A DNA stretch of 64,000 nt from Bedellia somnulentella (lineage: Eukaryota; Arthropoda; Insecta; Lepidoptera; Bedelliidae). The notes under the pieces are model-generated. The model worked only from the letters and a program-made list of their open reading frames with translations. It ran no database searches and was not told the origin of the DNA. Shown one piece after another: positions 58,601 through 64,000 of the stretch. The stretch spans positions 2,046,001-2,110,000 of the forward strand of contig OY755174.1 of assembly GCA_963576735.1 (NCBI GenBank), read 5' to 3'. Every line of letters starts with the position of its first letter. Position 1 is the first letter of the stretch. The translations under genes and the position numbers were made by a program.

Positions 58601-61600
58601 TGTGACAGCGTATTCGTACAAAACGGCGATAGGCTTGCCCCCTTTCACGTGAGTACCCTGTCCATGCAAAACGTGGGTACTCTGAACACCAGGTGACAAA
58701 GTCGCGTGATGTTCAGAAGTATTTGTACCTCTGCCAACCCCTTCGGGGATATTCGGCGTGAACGTTTATGCTATGCTTATGAATATCATGAAGCTATGAT
58801 TATTGATTACATTCAAGTATTTATTGTCTAGCGTTGTCTGGACTTCCAATATCTATTTAGTCGTTTCTATTTTAATATAGAATACGCATCGTTATTGCTG
58901 CGTGTAATTAACAGATGATTGGAAATGTATGAAGAGTTATGGTTATAAATTAGTCAAGCTTCCTATATTTGATTCGTCGATAGGCCGGCGTCCTCTTTAT
59001 TGTTGTATTCACCTTTTCGACAACGGCTCTGCCCCCTGATTACGTATCTTTTGCGACTGCCCATTGTGTCGCAAATTGCACGAATATCGCTGTCAATGTG
59101 AATTTGTATACCATTTGACACTTTTGACAGCGACAATATTGTAACTTGCGACACAATCGCGGTCGCTAAAGATACGCAATCCGCCCCCTGGACATCCGCG
59201 GTTTTCAGATTTGTATTTAAATAGAATGTGTCGTTGATGTACGATAGATAATGCGGCATTTTTATCTATGTGTCACTATATCGCGTGTCTTATCATACTT
59301 TTCTTTTGCACTTAGTACATTCTTTATGTGATGTAACTTAACCACTTGGCATCAACGAATGCAAAGTTGTTTGTATCGTGCAAATGGTATCCTATTTAGC
59401 AGTAGTCTTAGGATGTTCTAAAATCTATGGGTAATATCGAATAAAACTTATGTATATATTTTCACAAAATATATAAAAACGTATATTTGGAGACATAGAA
59501 CCGTCGGTGGAAGCTGTACTGTAACCATACAATATTTCTGTGTTTTAGCGATAAACAAAAAAATAATGTTAAAATGCCACATCAATTTTTATTCGCTTCA
59601 TACTTTCTCATATGAATTTAAAATGGTGATTTATGAATAATATAAGGGAAAGTTGGATGAGCTCAGATATCGTGAAGCCGTTGACTAAACGAGTAGCTGT
59701 GGCCCTTGTCACACGAGGTTATCGGAATAGGCTCGCATCCGGTGTCTATTGAAATTTGGTGGAATATTTTATGTCTGTATCTCTTGGGATTGCGTGTCTA
59801 AAAACTGAGCCATATGGAGTTTCCGTTGGTTTCGTGACTATATAGCACCACTCTTCAACTATCCATGAATGAATATCGTATATGGCAAGTTATATCGATG
59901 GGTAGTGTAGAGCATGAGAGTTTTAGTGTTTATGTTTTAGATCTATAGTGGATGTAAAATTGTTTTACGGTTCCGCTAGTTCAGCTGGATTTTACATTGT
60001 CCAAGTAAATTGTATCTAAGTTATATATACTCGTTTCACTTCGACACCATTTAGTGTGATCATTGTTTTAGTTTGATTTGTTTTGACGTCTGCCTAGGTG
60101 TAAATATGGAACCGACTCGCTCTTGACCGGTGATTTCTCAACGCACAACACAATGATATCGTACTCCAACGATTAGGGACAAGGCCCGGTATCGTACGTC
60201 GCAGCTACGAAGGTATGTGGTAAGACCGGTAGCCGGGCGTGTTGACGGCACCCGATAAAAACTTGCATTGCAGAGTCGTTTGCTATTCGGCGGTGAGGAC
60301 GCCCGTTACTTCACAAAGTGCATGCTAATCTGACTGATTGTATGTTTGGAGGTTCAGGATGTTAAGCGAAGGTTTTGGGATCTGTTTGAATTTTTAATGT
60401 ATTCGATAGTGTAAGTATTATTGTTTTATATGGTTACAACACCTGTACTAGTTATGTAAAAATCTTATCTGATTACTCTGAATCTGAATCCCATTTGATA
60501 CAATAACACCTGGTATTCAAAATTTCAATCTAGACGACTCTTTGGTGTCAATATAGCACTTTTAGCGAGCATGAATGAATTACACATATATATGACTTAG
60601 AGAAGATAGAGGTATAAGCGTGATATCGAAATGGTATTAAAAGTGTGATAAAAGATTTTGTGATGACAAAACAAAATCAAGAGTTCATGTTCTATTTTCT
60701 CAATAATAAATCGACGGAAGAAGTTAAAGAAAGTCATAAAAACAAATTCTATTCTCTTAAATAAATAAAAACTTTGCATACCAATGCAGAGTCCAAAAGC
60801 TCCAAAGTTCTTGATTTGCCAATGAGTTGAGTACATGATAATTTATTAGCAGTGGACGCGTACGCATCGTTCGCCAACTCGCCAATACGTTTTTTGGCAA
60901 ACGTTTCGCCCGATTTCCGAGAAAGATTACATTCGGGCCCTGAGTACTTTTTTTTCGGTCGCTCACCTTTGGGCGTATCACCATGTTATTTATATTAGGG
61001 TTTGATGCAATTTTTAATATCTGACATGTTTTGTATTGCCTCAGTGTAGGTGGGTAATAATGGAATGGTTTGTGGAATTAAAGACATACAACACAATATA
61101 TAAACACTTCTTAGAATTAAATAAACATGATATGCATATACGCCCCCGAAGTTTAGACTATTAATTACATATAGCAAGCACATACATACATACATACATA
61201 TGCTCACGGCTATAAATCCCTAGAAGGGGTAGCCAGAGCTAAGGCATAAGAAATTCCTTAGCCACTTTTGGAAGTTGCGTGGGGAAATGATGGTAAAATA
61301 AAGGTTGTTGGTGATGGGTGGTTGGTGTTGGTGGATAGCAAGCACAACAGAGCAAAATGAGTTATTTTAAAAATACTTACTATTAACAACTTTGAAAATG
61401 CATCAATGTGTTTTATTCATATAAACCTCATGGGTTTCATGCAATTTTTCATATCGTACAAGTTATGTATTGCCACTGGAGTGTAGGTATGGTACAATGA
61501 TCTTAGCAATCATATCGTCAATTGAACACATTCTAGTGTCATTTACAAGAGTGTATAAAGAGCTGTTAGTTGCTTTGAATGGAATTGAATGGAGTGCAAA

Positions 61601-63272
61601 GATTTTATGTTGTCTGGTTCTGTTGCGAATCTAAAAACAGATATGAAATTGATAGTGGCGATTCTTAGCCTCCCGTTTGTATTGTTTTGTGTCCAAGCTA
61701 ATTATTTAAGTTATAATTAATTGGCTGTTTGATGTTGTAATTTAAGTATATTACAGGTTAATGATTGTCTATTCAGTACACTTAAAATAGTTTTTTTCAT
61801 ATTTGTATGTTTTGTCCTTAAATCGACGCAAAAACTTTAGGAACAATTTTGAAACTAACTGCCTAGACGGTGGAGTATAAAATCATATACTTAATATGAT
61901 GGTGTAATTGTATTCCACTAATGATGATGCATGTTGATGTGAGTTAATTACAAATATTGGCTTGTCATTATATTTATTAACAACATAAGATAATTTATTA
62001 AGAATAAGATTAATTAAAACGAAAGGTAAATATGATAACCTTTCAGAACATAATATTATTATGGAAGTATGGACTTTCACCCATCTTTTCATAGATTACG
62101 CTGTCTATTCAAACATAACAACAATGTAAAAACAGAATGAACTTTATCTTCTGACTCGCCACAAGATAAACATAATGTGTAGATTATGTAAAGTCCGCGT
62201 ATATTTAGTAATGGAAACCCTATCTCCGCGAAAGTAGTTCCGCCCTATCATATGTTGCAGTCGCGTAGTGCGGTCGCGAGACGACACCGCTCTTAATCGA
62301 TGTAATTGATGTTCGGTTCAACGCCCGATGTTTGCTAGCGTACTTCTTAACCGGACCTTCCACATTATTCTAGCACATCTGCGTGTCTACGAGCTATGTC
62401 ATAAAAACTGCATGAGCTCCGCCGATTTTAATTAACCGAGCACCAAAAAAGGACGATGGTATCGATTGGGCGTGGTTTTAATTGATAAAGATTGGACTTT
62501 TTTGAGTTAAATGCAAGGGAGGTATGAGAATGATCTTTATCGCGAAATACGTACATATATTTTCACATAAATGTTTGACCTCCCCGGATACTGTCGCCGG
62601 TGTAGTCCTATGTATTCTACTATATTTCTGTCTGATGAATACTTGTCATAAGTATACGAAGAATACCATTGAAATGATCTTTGGTCGAACGATTCGTTTC
62701 AAAAAGAAGAGATTGTCTATATTCTAAAACGACACTTAGATGACGCAGTTAAGGAATATTGATTTAAGTGGTTAGCAAGCGTCGCGGTTAAAAACCCATC
62801 AGAAAAGAACTATAATAGATAAAAATGGTTGAAAAAAGATACACTTTGACGCATAGGTCGATCCTTTTTCTTCATGCCCGTCATCGAAACAATCAATCAG
62901 GTTTCAAGAGCTACCTGTCGGCCACCACAACGTAGGTCATTGTTAATGAAGTCTTTCTATCAAGAAGAAATCATCCCCATCAACAAAAACAAGCAAATAG
63001 GTTTCAATGAGCTAGCGTTTGGGGACCACTAAATAAACCATTGATAGGAAAATCTTTCTATTCTTCTATTGTACTAAAAACAGATTTGCCATATTATACT
63101 AAAAACTAATTACTCCTATCTCCTTCCACAGCGATAACGATAGGCATCCGCGTGATCGGGCCCGCACTGGGGTTCCTGCTGGGCGCGCTGTGCACCCGCG
63201 TATATGTGGACCCGCTGGTAGCGCCCGACTACGCGTACACGGACCCGCGATGGGTGGGCGCTTGGTGGCTTG
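52615..63272 (+). CDS. Organic anion transporting polypeptide (Oatp/SLCO), first two coding exons; the gene runs off the right edge
   Basis: This is a plasma-membrane transporter for large organic anions and steroid conjugates; one insect member imports ecdysone (Oatp74D/EcI). Coding exons in the window are 52615-53269 (exon begins at 52539) and 63132-63272. Phase 1 joins as G|CG and both donors are GTGAGT. Seen: a 42-residue cytoplasmic N-terminus; TM1 about 43-63 (FLSGWVLQGMFLTYFV); TM2 82-102; TM3 110-129; a loop with a glycosylation site NRT (157-159); TM4 about 176-201, then GIPYVDDN, typical of the family; TM5 (IRVIGPALGFLLGALC); and the Oatp signature DPRWVGAWWLG. The frame is open from the acceptor to the ATG, so an upstream start is possible. 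The exon is far richer in GC than its surroundings. The family is certain; the subfamily is not. Confidence 0.93.
53626..53697. repeat. CCG/CGG triplet hairpin in the Oatp intron
   Basis: A (GCC)n run at about 53628-53645 faces a (GGC)n run at about 53668-53695 across about 22 nt (including ACGAGACGCCCACAGACG). Together they make a very GC-rich stem-loop about 360 bp after the first coding exon. Confidence 0.7.
55111..55367 (-). repeat. SINE-B, full-length copy
   Basis: It runs from a (CATA)n tail and TATACTCACGGCTATAAAT to CCGACACTACACAG. It carries ACGATCACCCACGGG, close to the ACGACACCC variant at 33592. Confidence 0.85.
55545..55672 (+). repeat. RTE-like LINE, degenerate fragment
   Basis: CGAATAAAAGGGCATGTATGG, ATGAAAAGGAAGCTAGTG, GTTTTTCAGGATGG and AAGTGGCAATCG resemble the RTE 3' region. 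The final module is lost. Confidence 0.5.
56000..58280. other. Oatp intron, no recognised features
   Basis: AT-rich sequence. The open frames of 97 and 95 codons at 57492 and 57746 have no family features and no splice context. Two loosely similar stretches (about 57545-57600 and 58065-58130, sharing a TGTGT/CGATTAGATT-like and AATTGTTTC pattern) may be an old duplication. Confidence 0.4.
58285..58472 (-). repeat. SINE-B, degenerate copy
   Basis: GGAAGTTGAATTAGG, GTGATGCATCTCCAGCC, CGCCCAAAAATAATC and GCCCTTAGTCACCTTTTG, in order. Confidence 0.55.
58545..58778 (+). repeat. SINE-A copy without tRNA head
   Basis: It starts TTAACGGTGAGGGAAAACATC, the same internal point as at 16296, and continues through GTGAGGAAACCCACATGGC and ACAAAACGGCGATAGGC to CCCCTTCGGGGATATTCGG and CGTGAACGTTTATG. 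It is well preserved. Confidence 0.85.
59031..59190. mobile_element. 144-bp MITE with 8-bp target-site duplication
   Basis: GCCCCCTG is duplicated at 59031-59038 and 59183-59190. Between them the sequence is a long imperfect inverted repeat. The left arm is ATTACGTATCTTTTGCGAC, then ATTGTGTCGCAA and CGCTGTCA. The right arm, reversed, is GATTGCGTATCTTTAGCG, then ATTGTGTCGCAA and CGCTGTCA. The arms are about 57 nt with a loop of about 30 nt. An 8-bp duplication fits hAT-like or P-like elements. It has no coding capacity and lies in the Oatp intron. Confidence 0.8.
59200..61175. other. Oatp intron, no gene; one odd GC-richer patch
   Basis: Mostly plain AT-rich intron. A trace of the AGGGTTCCG repeat lies at about 60105-60135 (GGAACCGACTCGCTCTTGACCGG). 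A GC-richer patch follows at about 60175-60310 (GGCCCGGTATCGTACG, GTAGCCGGGCGTGTTGACGG), without an open frame I trust. Confidence 0.4.
61180..61320 (-). repeat. SINE-B, 3' part only
   Basis: It runs from a (CATA)n tail and ATGCTCACGGCTATAAATCC to GGTTGTTGGTGATGGGTG. It lacks the first 100 bp or so, as a 5'-truncated retroposon would. Confidence 0.8.
61330..63120. other. End of the Oatp intron, no gene recognised
   Basis: AT-rich. A short CpG-richer patch at about 62220-62340 (CCGCGAAAGTAGTTCCGCCC, GTCGCGTAGTGCGGTCGCG) could be regulatory. The 67-codon frame at 62524 has no recognisable features. Confidence 0.35.
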
Positions 63273-63820
63273 GTGAGTAGACTGTAGTGTAAAAAATCTG
63301 TGTACATCGGCGAAGTATGGTAAAAACACCATTGTCCCAGTGGTTGTCGGGTGATGTGGTGGGATACCCAGCACAGATCACATTTAACTTACAAGTTTTC
63401 CATTTTGTTTAGATAATATCATTGGATGTACTCGTATATTTCTTCCAACATTTTGAATACTTATTTACTCTGCTTACCTTTCGTAAGAATATAGTCGTGA
63501 TATTATGTAAGTCACCTATTAACACGATGGAAATATCAGTTGAACTGAACGTAATCATGTTTCTAGCGAGTTCGTAATTAACTCCTAATTTGTGTTTACC
63601 ATAAAATGCGAAATGTACGAGCTTTTAGATTTTCTTAATTTGCCTTTCAAATATTTATTTCTGTTTACTACATTCTTGGTTACATGTGAGAATATTATTT
63701 GCGCCATAATGTATTTAATTTATATGTTTTCCGCGTTGTTCATTTTGGAAGTAAACATTATCTTTATTCTATTTAAGGAGAATATAGCTATATTTATTGG
63801 ATCATTATTTATTGGTAGCT

Positions 63821-64000
63821 GTGTAGTGTCGGTTTAGAATAGCACTACCCCATTTCTCCCGGTGGGTGTACGTAAGAGACGACTAACGGTATTGGGGCTT
63901 TTTAAGGGATTTTTGGGCGATGTGGTTGGAGACCCATCACCAACAACCTTTATTTCACCATCTTTTCCCTACTCAACTTCCAAAAGTGGCTGCGGAATTT
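63821..64000 (+). repeat. SINE-B copy running off the right edge
   Basis: It starts GTGTAGTGTCGGTTTAG and is complete as far as AAGTGGCTGCGGAATTT at the window end. It lies in the Oatp intron after the second coding exon. Confidence 0.85.

Noticed and set aside
63099..63374. Minus-strand frames opposite 63132-63272
   Set aside because: They are shadows of the second Oatp coding exon, which has correct splice sites and the Oatp signature on the plus strand.

Overview
This is a eukaryotic, AT-rich, intron- and repeat-dense window, most probably from the nuclear genome of a moth or butterfly (Lepidoptera). The reasons are short GT-AG exons in long introns, insect-type protein sequences, and dispersed repeats of kinds familiar from Lepidoptera: the 'AGGGTTCCGTA...CTTGGCCGG' repeat with its TCTGTCTGTCCGTCCG run, an RTE-like LINE ending in (TATG)n, and tRNA-derived SINEs. 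Species cannot be named from the sequence.

Three host genes can be supported. (1) 165-3869, minus strand: the first six coding exons of an ER protein disulfide isomerase of the P5/PDIA6 (CaBP1) type, cut by the left edge. (2) 11268-14937, minus: a complete five-exon insect-type multisubstrate deoxynucleoside kinase. It has a previously hidden 37-nt first exon that adds a basic, mitochondrial-import-like leader. (3) 52615 to beyond the right edge, plus: an organic anion transporting polypeptide (Oatp/SLCO). Two coding exons are in the window, separated by a 9.9-kb intron. A TATA-containing promoter candidate lies 0.9 kb upstream and a CRE-containing first-exon candidate lies 20 kb upstream.

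The rest is mostly transposable-element sequence. I recognise: a nearly complete Jockey/CR1-type LINE (about 4880-9400, minus) flanked by GC-rich inverted repeats; a decayed piggyBac element with TTAA target duplications (22801-24439); a Copia RNase H relic (21368-21660); a mariner-like relic (26306-26600); a 144-bp MITE with an 8-bp target duplication (59031-59190); a 1.2-kb element with 30-bp terminal inverted repeats (30591-31792); an RTE LINE in about a dozen pieces; and three short retroposon families. I call these SINE-A (tRNA-headed, about 340 bp), SINE-B (about 240 bp, about two dozen copies) and SINE-C (short, tRNA-like).

The most unusual points are as follows. A perfect 95-bp inverted repeat around an almost intact tRNA-like gene sits in a PDIA6 intron, inside a 13-bp direct repeat. 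The RTE LINE, SINE-A and SINE-B, whose bodies are unrelated, share a 3' terminal hairpin module, as expected if one LINE reverse transcriptase serves all three. SINE-A and SINE-B are inserted into each other reciprocally. There are RTE/SINE chimeras and an RTE copy with a 5' inversion. The dNK gene structure suggests a mitochondrial form. No CRISPR array, operon or prokaryotic system is present.
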